Assembly: GCA_905250075.1 (NCBI GenBank)
Contig: CAJNOP010000028.1
Span: 248,001 to 312,000 of the forward strand
Direction: 5' to 3'
From: Rotaria sp. Silwood1
Taxonomy: Eukaryota > Rotifera > Eurotatoria > Philodinida > Philodinidae
Length of the DNA stretch: 64,000 bases
Shown here piece by piece: positions 35,088 to 48,224 of the stretch. Position 1 is the first letter of the stretch, and every line of letters begins with the position of its first letter. Below the pieces are notes generated by a model. The model worked only from the letters and a program-made list of their open reading frames with translations, was not told the origin of the DNA and searched no databases. Position numbers and translations under genes: made by a program.

Positions 35088-37207
35088 TTAGAAAAAAAAA
35101 AATATTTAAATATTTTATTAAAGAAGATTATTAATGTTCTCGAATTTTTGATTGGCAATTCAATTAATAGATTGTAAAGAAGAAAATAAAAAAACATATC
35201 TTCTTTGATTAATAAATATATATTGAGTACTAAGAAGAATATTTGATTATATGACAAAAGGACATGTTTGATTTGATAGATCGTTAATTTTGAATAGAAA
35301 ATAATACAAAACAATATGTCATATCTCATATCCGAAAAATCATGATTGCTTAACAATTTGATGGAAATTATTTTCAAAAGAAGAACAGCATACTTGATAT
35401 AAGTACGTCGAAGTACTATTGAATAGTTTTCCAAAGGAAAACACAATATGGTTATGTGTTTTATAAATATAAGGTAGGTTATGTACCCGTCAAAATTATT
35501 TTCTTTTTATGTAATATTATGATCATCGTAGGTACAAACTTCGCCGCAAGAAAGAAAAATTTTCTCAACGAATAGATATTTTTGATAAGTTTTCCCTATT
35601 GTCAAACTATAATAAATCATTTTATAAGATCTATATGTTAAATAGAAAACCAAGAGAACAATAAGATTAGTATGAACGCTAAATAATGCTATACAAAAAA
35701 AAGAAATAAATTAGTTTCATCAATCATCGAATAATATTGATAGTCTTAGTCATTCTAGAAATGTTTTATTATAACGAAAACCAGAATTTAATTGTTTTCA
35801 TGTTAGATATTATTCACTTTTCTTATAAATTAGAACTAATTGCCTAAAACTATCGGAAAAAACCACCAAGAGTGAGATGAAGAGTTGACTGTAAAGATAA
35901 AAGTGATGGATTAGCTGGATAACAAAGTTTTCTCACTTGTTATCTTGCCTTCAACAATTCCATCACAGCTTGTGGCTAACAGTTTGCTATATGTACTAGG
36001 AAAAATAAGACAAAGGTTAACCTAATAAACATAACAAAGTATAACAAAACGTAATATAGAATATACGGATGTTGAACGAGAAATTCATTAAATAGTGAAA
36101 AAAAGTAAAACAAAAATCAGTTGGATTGCTCTCTATTGAGAAATTAATTATACAATTTGTTAATGAATTTTGTATTCTAATTATTACGAAATAAAAACTT
36201 TATTAAGTAATTTTCTACATTGAAAAGCTATCATGTAGATAATAATTTTTTTGTAAAACTTTCATCTATGTGCTTGGATGCAGATAAAGAAATTCTCCAG
36301 ATTGGATGATCATCAACAGTAATTACAAGAACTTCCGCTATCGAATAAAAAACGCATAGACTTTAACCTTTTTGTTTGATATTTTGCCTAGAAATAGAGT
36401 TCGATAAACTCTGCTTGGAAGCGGCAAATAAAGCTCGATAGATCTAAATGCAAACGATTTATGACGAAAACATTGGATTTATTCGTAGGATTTAAAAAAA
36501 AGCTTTTTTTTTTGATATTTTTCTGATTTTCCATTATTTAAATTTATTAATCTCCATTTTCTTATTAACAAAGAAAAATTTGCGTGTCTATATTTTGTCC
36601 CAAATAGGGTATTTCAATCCGCTGTAATCAACTGGATTAGAGCAGAAACGTTCACTAGAAAAAAATTCAAAGCTAAAGATGATATCAATCAGTTGTCGTC
36701 GATTTTCATCAAGTCTCATTTAAAATTTACTTTATAAATCAGACAAATTAAAGACATGTTATATGAAAATTTTTATTAATGATAGAGGTACTACTTAGTT
36801 GTCGAATGTTTTTGAGATTTGTTTTCTATGTTAAAATATCCTTGTTTGAAGATAAAAATTTTGTGTTAATCTTCTAGTTCTTTCACATGAAGACGAATCA
36901 AATCCTTACGATTAGAATTCGAAATTCTCTATTCGTGATCAAATTAAAAGATTTAATGATTAAAGTTTAAATATTTCTTATCTAATAGCTGAAATTTTTG
37001 CATTTACTATATTCATTTTTCTAAATGTAAAATAGCATGAATATATGAGTAAATTTACAATTACTTTCAAAGAATAATTCATATATAAAAAGAATTAATA
37101 TATTTTTATGCCTTTCTATGGGCACTATTATCGAAAAACTTAAATTAGATCCAATGCAAGAGACATGAATAATTTGTCATTCATGATTTATATATATACA
37201 AAAATGT
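35088..37207. other. gene-poor spacer
   Basis: Two kilobases of AT-rich sequence between the convergent macro-like and CHMP3 genes. A 120-codon minus-strand ORF at 35084-35446 is Ile/Leu/Phe-rich with no domain signature and is probably chance. Confidence 0.5.
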
Positions 37208-38260
37208 TTAACTTCTTAATGCTTGTAAACGTCGTTCCATTTCATCTTCTTCACTGTCAATATCAACTGCAGCAGCAGCTGCTGTTTCAGTTTCTTTCAT
37301 TGTTGTTCCACCAACAGCAACACTGGGTAATTTACCTAATTTACCTTTGTAAGAAAAGGAAAAAAAAACAAAAGAGAATTTCATAAAATGAAATAAAACT
37401 TTTCTTTTCTCTTACCAGCAAGAACTTCATCTAATACTTTAGCTATTTCTTCATCTGTTTCTTCTTCAAGTTCATCATTATCCATAGCAGCATCAACTGC
37501 TTCATTCATCATTTCACCCATAATACCCATCTTAAAAGAAAAAAAAATAAATAAATAGATGAAAAATAGTTGTTTTTTTTTTCAAATCAAATATTATACT
37601 TTAATGAATTCTTTTGAAAATTGTGTAGTTATCGCTTGAAGTTGTCCTACTTTCATTAATTGAGCCATTGAACGAGCAATTTCATTACTTTTTTGCATTA
37701 TTCCAGTTATTTTAACATTGGCTAAAAAATTCTTCGAATTGAATCTTTGATTTGTAACAATAAAAACAGTGATGATTTACCTAATTGATTTTTAACAGCA
37801 TTATCAATTGTATCAAGATTAGCTTTTGCGGAATATAAATGACTTTTATCATGTTTTATTCTTAAATAAAAAAAACAAATCATTCAATTTTTTTTTTGTT
37901 AAAATATGAAGTCGAACAAAAAGAAAAGAAACTTACTTAACAATAGCTTTTGCTAGAGTACGAAGAGCGTCTTTATTATTACTAGCTGCATGTTTACGAA
38001 TATCTATTGAAAGACGTTGAATTTCTCGATCAGATTCTTAAAAAAAAAAAAAGAAATGAGAAAATTTTCTTAAGTAAATATAATAATTACGGTTAATTTG
38101 TCGATCTAGTTGACGTTTTTCATGACGAATTTGTTTACTAATCTCACGAGTCTAAAATATTAATTAAAATCAAAAATAATTTTTGTTTTTTTGAATCATT
38201 AAATAAACAAACTTGTTCTTTAGCTTTTTCATAAGGAGTTCGTTTATCGAAGAAACTCAT
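37208..38260 (-). CDS. CHMP3: ESCRT-III subunit CHMP3/VPS24, 221 aa
   Basis: Component of the ESCRT-III membrane-scission polymer (multivesicular bodies, cytokinesis, membrane repair). Seven minus-strand exons: 38260-38210, 38151-38091, 38036-37937, 37860-37781, 37721-37600, 37530-37416 and 37344-37208, joining to 221 aa (human CHMP3 222). The basic N-terminal helix (REISKQIRHEKRQLDRQI) is followed by KNQLANVKITGIMQKSNEIA, MGIMGEMMNEAVDAAMD and AGKLGKLPS, matching CHMP3 over CHMP2. The C-terminus EMERRLQALRS is a MIM1 motif for VPS4. The first donor must be GTTTAT to keep frame and homology; the stronger-looking GTTTGT 4 nt earlier would break it. It is divergently paired with SMIM30. Confidence 0.94.
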
Positions 38261-38826
38261 CGTGACTAAATAAAAATAAATAAATAATAATAATAATCGA
38301 ATACAATTCTTCTTCAGGTGTTGAATTTTTTGTTATTTTTATTGGTTATATATAAACAGCTAAATTAATTTTGCAAAAAAACAAAAAAAAAAAATTTTTA
38401 TAAAATATAAAAGAAAATTTATTTTATTTCAAAATAGTTTTTAAAAATATATATATATATTTATTTTCTAGTGTCTCAGCGTTGATTGTAGCGCTTAATT
38501 TTCTAATTTGAATGATCCCATAATATCCTTGTTCGTTCGTTTATTTAATATTTTTCGTATCATATCACATATACATGAAAGATTCATATATTAGAGTTTT
38601 ACTTTTTAATTAGTCAATTTGATAAATAAATAAAACTAGTTAACGAAGTTTGGTTTAAAGGTCTTTTGAATCATCTTCACTATCTTATCTTTTCATTTAT
38701 TTGCCACAGAGATTTTTTTCTCTTTTCGTCATTCTCATTTTTATAAACATACGAAAACAAAAAAAGATAACTTTTTTTATTATTTTAGATTGTGCTTTGT
38801 CACGTATTGTTCTAAAAATCATAACC
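38261..38826. promoter_or_regulatory. bidirectional upstream region CHMP3 / SMIM30
   Basis: A 566-bp interval between divergent start codons must hold both promoters. It contains poly-A/T tracts and a TA run (about 38447-38461). An acceptor-like T-tract ending TTTTAG at 38788 lies 38 nt before the SMIM30 ATG. Confidence 0.5.
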
Positions 38827-38997
38827 ATGTTAGACATAATTCAATCATCATTTATTTTTCTTCTATTATTAATTGTTCCAAGTGTTGAAGCAAAAATGTC
38901 AGCTGTGGATGTTATTGCACTATTAATTGGACTAGCTATACTTTTATTTGGTTTATGTGCTCTAATTGGTTGCTATGCTCGACGACGTAGTGGATAA
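38827..38997 (+). CDS. SMIM30: SMIM30-like single-pass microprotein, 56 aa
   Basis: Small membrane protein. From the ATG at 38827: a signal-type hydrophobic segment (SSFIFLLLLIVPSVEA), a short linker, a transmembrane helix beginning AVDVIALLIGLAILLFGLCA, and a basic end, CYARRRSG. This matches the human SMIM30 layout and key pieces (VVEA, DAIALLLG, YARKRNG). The ORF extends 5' to 38701, but that part is T-rich and precedes a splice-acceptor-like site at 38788, so I take the inner ATG. Human SMIM30 is reported at the ER and other membranes; its role here is unknown. Confidence 0.8.
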   Translation: MLDIIQSSFIFLLLLIVPSVEAKMSAVDVIALLIGLAILLFGLCALIGCYARRRSG

Positions 38998-39223
38998 AAA
39001 ATAAAATATTAGGTTTTTATTTCAAATCAAATAATTATGTGTTGGTTCCCGTCTTTCTATTTTTTTAATAACTTAAGACAAAAAAAAATTTTTTTTTTAA
39101 ATGTTACATCGTGTTTTTTCTTTTTCTTTCATTTTATTTATTTATATTTTTTTTTCTTAATAGACAACAAATGTGAATAAAAATAACTGGTGATTTTTGT
39201 ATTTGTGATAATTGTAGTATATT

Positions 39224-40984
39224 ATGTCTCTATCACGATCATCAACACGACAAGTACATACTGTTTTGGGTGGTGGTATACGATATGAAACAGTTGAACT
39301 TGTTCTATCAGCAATACCTAATTTTGAATTGAAACAAAAAGGACGTATTCTTCATTTGTTTGCAGAGGTAAGGAATTACAAAATCAAATATGAAATAAAA
39401 TACAATACATTCAATAATGTTGAATTGATTCATAATAAAGTGATTGATGGCAGATCATATAGAGTTTCTCGGTTTTCTTTTCGTATATGTGTTTGTTGAA
39501 TAAATAACTTTGTTAAACTAAAATGTTTGGAAAGAGGTCGAAAGAATCTTTTGCTAGGAAAGTGTCGGTAAATGTGTGTCAGGGTCTATAAGAGCTGCCG
39601 TGAGCGTGAACGACGGAAGGTATCATTTTCTAATCTTGAAAAATTTTCATTTTTCCACAGCAAAGTTTCAGGGTTTTATTCGTATTTTTCTTCATCAGTT
39701 CTCATAAAGACCTCTTGACTTCTAGCGATCTTGGGATGTCGGTATGCATTCATACAAGAAATTCAAGAGGCACTCGATGAACGACAAAATAATCTTGATA
39801 CTTTTTTTGTTCATAATCAAACTAATACATCATTAGCAGAACCATTTGCATTTGAATCACAAATTGATACTGATACATATCCAATTGATCTATCTGCAAG
39901 ATCAACAGATGAAATATTCCATCCATTAATTGAATCAGATAATAATATGTCAAATGAAACTGTTCCATCATTAGCTGTTCCCAATGAAAAAAATCAGTCT
40001 GAAATACATCCTTGTCATCAACAACAATTAAATTGGACATCAGTAAAAGATCCAATAAATATTAAAAAAGAAGCTGTAACACCAGTAAGGCAACGTTCTG
40101 CTTTATTTTTTTTTCATTTTTTTTATTTTTTTTTTTTTCTAAATTTATTTTAGCCAAAAACAAAACGACGTCAATCAAAAACTTCATCTAATTCAAAACA
40201 AAAAAAATTATCTTCAATACCATCAATGCGTCAAATGACAATGACACAATTATTTGATCCAATGGAATCGCCTAAATCAACCAGAACATCCATTTCGACT
40301 TCTATAAAACAAGAACCAGAAACACTTGGCAATGATACAATAATGTATATGCCAGAATCACTTATCGGTTTAGCTCAACCATCGGAATCAATATCTGATA
40401 ATGAAAATGATCAAGTAAAATTCATTTCTTATTTTTGTTTTTTTAATGCATTTAAAAATTTATCATTACTTCAGCACAATTTATCCGATTTATTGGCATC
40501 TATTAAACAAAGTAAAATATCAAATTCACCTTCATTGAAACGTAAATATATTCCTTCACCAATTGTGAATAATTCCATACCTCAACAAACAATAGCAACA
40601 ACAACAACAACAACAACAACAGATGAAGAAGAAAATATTCAAAATGAAGCTCTTATTGAATCTCCTTATGCTGGTATTGAAAATGAAGAATTACTTTATG
40701 CTTGTTCAATGTGTCGTAATTATTGGCTTGGTTTACCTAAAGAACTTCGTCATAAACAAGGTTTAACATGTCGTCATAGACAACGACCAGTTGTTCATAC
40801 ACCAGAACATTTTTGGTCATTAGGTGTTCCTAGTACACAAACTTGTATTGAACGTGGTTATGGTGGTGTTCTTCCACCAGATAAACCAATTGAAAGACCA
40901 AGAAGACCAAGACGACAATATCAACGAAGATTACAAGAACGACAACATCAACAACAGAATGATGATAATGATGAAGAAGAATAG
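39224..40984 (+). CDS. RBBP8: CtIP/Sae2/Ctp1-type DNA end-resection factor
   Basis: Cofactor of the MRE11 nuclease in DNA double-strand break resection. The last exon (40475-40984) carries the Sae2/CtIP C-terminal domain: CSMCRNYW, RHKQGLTCRHR (CxxC and RHR), HTPEHFWSLG and PSTQTCIERGY. The TP and PSTQT sites match the CDK (T847) and ATM/ATR (T859) sites of human CtIP; the Arg-rich end follows. Exons 40154-40414 and an upstream one ending at 40084 encode a low-complexity linker. The N-terminus is unsure: ATG 39224 gives a 48-codon exon ending GAG|GTAAGG, which joins in frame to an acceptor before 39770 (about 409 aa), but that acceptor lacks a pyrimidine tract and no coiled coil is seen. The second-last intron (60 nt, 40415-40474) is in frame and stop-free. 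Confidence 0.82.
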
Positions 40985-42192
40985 AGAATTTATTTATTTT
41001 TCTTATTTGTTATTATGTCAGTTTCTTTTCCTTTATTCATTTTTTTTTATTTAATAAAACAAAAACAAAGGATCTTTGTGTGAATAATAGTACATTTTCT
41101 ATTGTATTCTTTAAGTTCATTGTAAAATATTTCTATTGATGAAAGAATAGGAGTTCAATTGTACTAGAACTAGATAAAGAATGTTACAAATATATTATAC
41201 CATGAATTAATTCTAAAATAATAAATACTATCGAATGTTTTCAAGCACATGAATTTTAATTACGATGCCATCGATGGTTTCCATTGTACGTAGGATTATC
41301 CGTTACTGGGAGGAACTATTAGAATTTATTTAAGCTAGCAGATTTATCCATAGGTCGCTTTAAATGTCGTTATTACTGTCATTCTTAACTAATATCTATT
41401 TCAAGCAACAAGCGCATGAATATTTTTGATTAACTTTTGATAGAAACAAACTAGAACATTGTAGTTTTTACCATTGAAAACAGGGAATGAAATCGCATCG
41501 AATTGTGTATTATAGGTTCTCTTAAGATGTTTTCTAAAAGTTTTTTGGATTAAACTTATAGAAAAGTGTTGAGACTATGGCATCTTTTAACATTGGAAAA
41601 AAAAGCAAAAAATCTGATTTTTTTTCAAAGCAACTACTTAAAACATCGATTGGCAATGTCAAGTAGAAGATCTATGACTCTTAAATGACTAAATCTAATA
41701 ATCTGATTCTTGCGTCGTTTTGTAGATCTTCGATTAACGATTCGGATGCACACTATGATTGAAAATTCACTACAGTCACATGACAGGACACGCTAGTTTC
41801 AAAAAAGTTAATTGAAAAGCTTTAAAAACAGGTCGAAAAAACTTCTAATATACTATTCTCTGCGTCTTGATCTCCAACTTCTAAAGGTGTAAAGTGCAAC
41901 TGTCTATCATCTTTCTATCAAAATTGATTTTAAAAAAATTGTCATCCACCTTTTTTTAAAAATCGACATTAGGTATATATAATCGATCTTATTGCTCTCG
42001 TTTGATGATAAAATATATAGAAAAATCTTGGAATCAACTGATTAATCGACTTTATATCCATTAGTAAAGACTAAGATTAATTTTTATTTTCAAGACACAA
42101 CATTTTACATATATTATTTATTAAATAAAATTTAATCAATATAAAAAACAAAATCTGTCGAATGCATTCATCCTTCTTTTTTTTAGCTTTGT
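40985..42192. other. spacer CtIP / SH2 protein (convergent)
   Basis: AT-rich, slightly higher complexity than other spacers around 41260-41900, with no coding frame that I can support. It may hold old dispersed-repeat sequence. Confidence 0.5.
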
Positions 42193-43330
42193 TTATATTA
42201 CATATTCATTATGTGTTACTCTACCATTTAAATCATCATCTTCTATTGTATGTAATGATGTATAAGCTCGTAAATTTAGAACAACAGGTAAACTTTCAGC
42301 AACAATTGAATGATGTACAATAAATGAATTTAATGTTGAGAAAATTTTTTTTGTTCCCTTGAAATAATTTTTTTTACAAAAATTTAATTTTTAAAAATAA
42401 TTTAAAAAACAAAACTTACTCTTAAATAATAGCCAACATTATCTTGATCAATTAAATAATGAACAACACATGATCGTTTCATATATTTTGGTACACGAAT
42501 TGAGAGAACATAAGTATTTGTTGATGTTATAGATGTTGGTCGTCGTACAAGAAAACTACCAATTGAACGACATGATAATGCATCTTCTACAGCTTCTCTA
42601 ATCAAAATATACTTATTCTTATATATATATTTAGATGATCTATTTTATTTACCTTGTTATATTTTCATGAAGCCATGGTGTATCTTCATCAGGGACACTT
42701 GGTGTTAATGGTAATGGAGATGGATTTGGAGCAAAACTAAATGGTACTTTATTTATTTATTTAATAGCCATATTATATTATGATAAGTAATGCTGATATA
42801 TATATATATATATATGTTTGACATGACCGTGAAATAACTTCTTAGGTAAATTAGATTCTGAAATTTAGGATTGTTATTGTTTGTTTTTTTTTCTATAACT
42901 CTTTACTTTTTAACTAGAATTTGTGTTACATGAAAATTTAGTATATCTTATGACATTAGTTATTCATTGTTGATATTCATTGAAGAAATTAATTATGTAA
43001 TTTCTTACATACCTTTTAAGAACAATTGATGATGGTCTATTAATAGAAATAATTGAATTTTGAATACTTTTAAAATCATCACTTAATGACGAATCTGTTT
43101 CTTCATTACTATCTGCTGTTGTTGCTCCTCCTACTATTGTATGTGCAGAACTTTTATCCAAAAAAAAAAAAAAACACAAGCAAAACATTGATTATCCTTT
43201 TTCTTTTTGAATACAATAATACATGAAACATACTTGCTCTTCATTCGTTGACTAGTATTGCTGCTAGCAAATGTTCGTCTTATTGTCTCAAACATTGATC
43301 TTGTACAATGTATACTTAGGCTATTCTTAT
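42193..43330 (-). CDS. SH2-domain adaptor-like protein, about 208 aa
   Basis: Phosphotyrosine-binding adaptor candidate. Minus-strand exons: 43330-43234, 43150-43013, 42736-42653, 42597-42420 and 42357-42193. The first in-frame ATG is at 43295 (MFETIRRTFASS), giving 208 aa; an upstream exon could exist because exon 43330 begins in phase 1. After a Ser-rich and then Pro-rich linker (APNPSPLPLTPS), the SH2 domain starts PWLHENITREAVEDAL and carries the FLVRR motif with the phosphate-binding Arg at about residue 113, then TYVLSI, VVHYLIDQDNVGYYL and KIFSTLNSFIVHHS. No kinase or other domain follows. The subfamily is not recognised. Confidence 0.78.
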
Positions 43331-44346
43331 CTGGAAATAAGAGAATAACTTAGAACATAAACAATTTACCTTTGGTTGAAGAAGAAGAAAGAGAGAGACA
43401 GAGAGAACAACTAAATAAACGTTCTTTATGATGCAATTGACGATGATCAATGTGGTAGACACCAACAAAAACAGAAAAGAAAAGAGAGCGGGAGAGGATA
43501 GACGTGTGAGAATAGTTGATTAGGTTATGGTTAAACAACAACAAAAAATGTATTGTTTGATCTTTTTTTTTTTCCATCTTTGCATTATACAAAAATATCA
43601 AATAACTGATAGCTATCCATCTTCACTTATAAATGATGATCATTCTGATAAACGATTAGAAATCTATCTTTTACTGACGACTGACCACTATCAACTACAT
43701 TGAACTGATTGTGTAATCTAACTCTCGAGAAGTCAATGAGTTTTTCTTTTCTCTTTTTCTTCTTCAGATGGCCAATAGTACATATGTGTTATGTCAGTAA
43801 CTATTCTATGTATTTCGGAAGATGAATACGATTGATATATACTATCAACAATAGATGTGTATGTATATATTATAGGTAAAAGAAGATTGTATCTCATATG
43901 ACATTCAACTTTATCAAAGACAATTATAACTTACTATTGTTTCATTATTGAGCTTGACTAACTAACTTTACGTCTTATATAGATCAATCTTTTCTCCTCA
44001 TCTTTCGCTTATAATTACATCATAAACTAGAATCGTGCATAAAGAAATAAAACATTATCTTTTTTGATCTCAAGTATCTCCATTATATGTTTTTCGATCA
44101 AATCGAACACATCATGAACTAATCAATTTCTTTTTCTTTTTTTTGCTTGTCCATTACAATCATAAAAAAATGAGATCATATTTTTTTTCTCTTCAAAATT
44201 TGTTTCATTCTGTAATGCTTCAAGATAATAAACGCATATAAAATGCACAAAAAAAAAAAAAAAAACGAAAAATATAATTGTAAACTAGAGAACTACACGT
44301 GAGAAAAAAAAAAGCAAAGTTATGATATTTTATTTGTAATAAAGAA
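43331..44346. other. spacer upstream of SH2 gene
   Basis: Likely promoter and any 5' exon of the SH2 gene. The 83-codon minus-strand ORF at 43350-43601 is low complexity. No other gene seen. Confidence 0.45.
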
Positions 44347-44648
44347 TCAATCGATTTTATTACTCCAAACAAGCCATAGAGCATGAATGCATCCCGGTAG
44401 AAAACCAAGAATGGTTAATAAACTAAAAAAAAAAAAAGAATATAAAACAAATATAGTATTTAATAAATTCATCAAGAAATATCAACTTACATATTTAAGA
44501 AAAAATGTAAAGTACAACCAACTTGAATTAAAGCAGCAGCCGGCGGAAAAATAATAGCTAAGATTGTTAAAAGACTAAAAAAAAAGAAATTAATTTACAT
44601 AAGTTAATTATGGATTAAAGTAACATACATAGTTCCAAGTAAACCCAT
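44347..44648 (-). CDS. PMP3/RCI2 (UPF0057) membrane proteolipid, copy A, 59 aa
   Basis: Tiny two-helix plasma-membrane proteolipid; family members affect membrane potential and salt or cold tolerance in fungi and plants. Exons 44648-44629, 44574-44491 and 44422-44347 join to 59 aa. It shows the family signature: ILAIIFPPAAALIQVGC in helix 1 and LLTILGFLPGCIHALWLVW in helix 2, with a short polar end. Two introns here contrast with one in copies B and D. It is the best-preserved family member in the window and the only intact one on the minus strand, so it may be the older locus. Confidence 0.9.
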
Positions 44649-45482
44649 GTTACCAAACGATAAGTAATAATAATAGAAAAGTAATGTATAACAACAACTT
44701 TTCTCTTTTTTTTCTTACGAGCACAAGACTATTTTTTTTTCTTTCTCCAACTTAGAATACAAAAAAAAAATATATATATATGCTGATATTGCTATGCTTT
44801 TTCTTCCGAAGCTCGCTTTTTTTTTGTCCTGTCGAATCTATAAACGGTACCAGTCCTTGTACTCTATGTATGTGCAGAATTAGTTTTTTTTTCTTCCTCA
44901 CGTACTATATGTAATCTGGTGCCATACTATAATAAATATATTTTTACATATTATTCTTGATTCTACGTAAATCATACTTGAGACTAAACTATAATACATA
45001 CGATCTAGTTGATAATGATTAGAAAATATTTTATGATTTGAATTCATTCAATGTATTACAAAATATAATTCTTATTTGAAGGATATACTTTCTATATTTC
45101 TATATAAATCATTGTCAAAATTAGAATATGATTAGTAAAAATTTTATATTGTATGCAAGGTCAGAGATAATTATTTATCCAATACATTCTAGAGATATTG
45201 ATTGACTGTTTATTCAGCTTCGAATACATACCGTTTAATGTTGATGACGTGAAGAAAATATTGATCAGAATTCTATACCCAAACATATACTAAATTATGC
45301 ATCATTTACTGATGTATTATTGCGTTTTTTGTTCAGTATATATAGAGATCGTTAATCGCAAATATCAATCAGTGAACTTAAAATCTTATCAACAGACTGT
45401 TGAAATACAATATCAATTCAATATATCGACACAAAATTTTATCAACTAAATACATAAAATAATGTTCGATTATACATGATGA
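44649..45482. other. spacer upstream of PMP3 copy A
   Basis: AT-rich; TA run at about 44769-44780. No gene supported. Confidence 0.45.
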
Positions 45483-45572
45483 TGATCAAATCGTTTTATT
45501 ACTTTAAACAATTCATACAAAATGAATAGATTCTAACACGAAACTGAGATAATTGAAAATACTAGGCAAAAA
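45483..45572 (-). pseudogene. decayed PMP3 last-exon fragment
   Basis: The sequence lines up with the last exon of copy A (44347-44430) including the distinctive TTTTATTACT..AAACAA segment. The reading (ESIHFV, stop, IV, stop, SNKTI) shows the lost CIHALWLVWSNKID end. It is a partial local duplicate on the same strand. Confidence 0.55.
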
Positions 45573-48224
45573 CAAAAGCTTATTATTACAGGTCCATCTG
45601 GGTTAAGATGTAAAACTCACATGTCTTCTTTAGCTTCACTAATACTATAATAAAAAAAAAAACGTAAAGTGAAGCATTTCTGACAAATAATAATAGCTTT
45701 CCATAGATAATCAATTTGTGAGAGAAACGATCTGTCTCTTTTATTTTTACATTTCGAATAGATTTCTTTTTGGTTGGCATACTATTTTTTATTTACCGTG
45801 ATTTTATTCTCTTGTTATTTATGTTTTCTTTATTTACTATTATTATACTTCTTCTAATCATTGATTTGCTCGACAAAGAAGTCTGCTATACGTATTCATC
45901 ATTTCTACAATAAGTCTTAACATGCTATTATGTATCTGGATACACTTAGAAATACTGATATTGATTATATCCAAAGGTTAAAAATTTATCAGTTCATGCT
46001 TTTTGTATTGGTTGAATGATGATGGCTATGGCAAATCAATACGTCACTAGTCATTATTTTTGACATTTATCTGTGCAAAAATCTGAAACCTTACTATTTG
46101 AAACATTGAAAAATATATTTCAATCATATTATTTTCAAGAAAGGCTTTGGAATGAAACACAATAATGTAAGCCTTATCGTTAGTGCTATTATAGTGCCTT
46201 TGTCCTTCGTTGCTAAGGAACTATGGAAAAGAAAGTTGATGTCTGTTGTCATCGACTACTACGAAAAAATTCACACTCAATGATCTTAGGCTCAAATCGC
46301 TAATACCTGCACGGGAGTAGAAGGGAGCGAAAATTTGGATTTAAAGCTTACATTCACTATTTTCCTGCGAAAAATATATGTAAGTTCCGTAAGAAAAACA
46401 CGAAAAACTGATATAGCTAAAAAATACATTGTACATCCGTCTTAAACAGAAGCTAAAATTGTCACTAGACTATGAAAACAAATGAATGAATATTTGATCG
46501 ACATAATCATTCATATTAAACTTTGTATATGAAAGTATCAGTTAGAAAGTCAAGTAAGATAAATACTTAACGAAATGTATTTATCCTTTCAAAATAAAAT
46601 TGAAAATATTCAGTATGCATGTTTCTCTAGTCGAAGGAATAATTTCATTTTTAATTCATTCTGTAATTTAGTGTTGAAAATTTTGTTTAACTATAATAAT
46701 CTAAGTTATTCTTAAAAATTAAATAAATATGACTTATGAAAATAAAGTAATTTTATAATTAAATTATCAATATTTATATCCTAGTTGAACTTGTTTTTTC
46801 ATATGCTTGACATGCATAGACTTCAAGATGCGTTCATATCACATGATTTTCTTGCTCAAAATTCGTAAGAATTTTACGAGCATGAAAAAAAAGGTTTGGT
46901 GTTCGATAAAAATGTATTCTAATTTTCGATGTATTTTACTATGAAGCAATATAAAATTAGTATCAGTTAGTATAATGAAAGATTTTAAGTGCATTTTTAT
47001 CAATACATAAGAAAAGATGTTTCAATCAACATCATTTCAGATAAACATTATATCAAAGGTTATTCAAACACTAAAATAATATGAATAATATAAGTTTTAT
47101 CAGTTATTAAAATAAATCAACATTGATTTGTAACCAGCAGAGTGATCATTAAGAGCTCGCCTCAGAAAAATCCTGTTTTGGTCAAATCTATCGATTTTGT
47201 GAGTTATAGCTTATTAGATAGAGCAAAGTGTGTACTTTCGAATATATACATACAGTATTGAAATTTATTTTTCGTTTTTCTCAAAATTTTTTGTTTTCGA
47301 GCATACTTTTTACACGCGGACAAATCTTTCTTAATAACGACTACTTATAAAAGTAATAAATTTTTTTTTGTACACAGTAGATAGTTAGGGCTAGGTTGTA
47401 ATAGAGCCTGGTTTTTGAATACGTCGTGTGCTGACATAAAAAACGTAGATCTTTGATTTTAATTAGTAATGTTTTCAGCCTGCAAATTTGAAAATTTTTC
47501 GAAAATGCTTTCTTTTAAAGGCACATAAACTGAAATTAAAAAATCAGGCTCTATTAAGACCTAGTTCTAAGTGTATTCTACAATTTAAAAACTGTCCCGA
47601 CATGTTAACTCGTACCCTCATTTTGAAAACTTTGCCTGCGTAAAGGGTAGTTTTAACCAATGAATCAACTATAACGTGTGAGTAACTTGAAGATTTGTAA
47701 GAGATATTTTACCCACAATTTAAACTAGTCAAAACTAACACTCTGAAATTTTGGGTGAAATCGGATGAAAAATAAACATGTTTATTTCTGAATGAAGGTC
47801 CACTTTAAATAAACAGGTTAACTAAGTGTATATAATAGAATCAGTAAGAAGACAATAGTGATATAGATATGCTATTTAAGCGAAAAAATAAGTGTTTTTT
47901 TTAATATTCAAGGAAAATCGAATGGCACATTGTCACTAGTAGTCGTTTTAGTGGTACTATTTTGATCTCAATATTTTATGAGTGACATAAACAATTAAAA
48001 AGCTTCATCAAAATCAGCAAGAAAAATGTAATTTTGGTTTTTACTGATCGGCGTGACTAAACGTTACAAAATTTCATTTTCTTACATTACAGCATAAATT
48101 GTGTCATTGGACTATCTTTAGTCAAAGCTGAACTACCGAATTAATGCCAACCACCACGGAATTGATTTTTCTTGAGGAGCTGAGAGTTTAATATTCCACT
48201 GTGATATGAAGGGGATGGGTGTAG
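45573..48224. other. gene-poor spacer with repeat debris
   Basis: No gene. From about 47140 to 47820 the sequence is more complex and looks like non-autonomous repeat debris, including the inverted pair at 47391-47564. Confidence 0.45.
47391..47564. repeat. short element with terminal inverted repeats
   Basis: About 26-bp ends are inverted copies with few mismatches (left core TAATAGAGCCTG at 47399-47410; right core CAGGCTCTATTA at 47545-47556), enclosing about 120 bp without coding capacity. It fits a tiny MITE-like element; no clear target-site duplication seen. Confidence 0.45.

Noticed and set aside
35084-35446. 120-codon minus-strand ORF
   Set aside because: Ile/Leu/Phe-rich AT artefact in the 3' flank of the macro-like gene; no domain.
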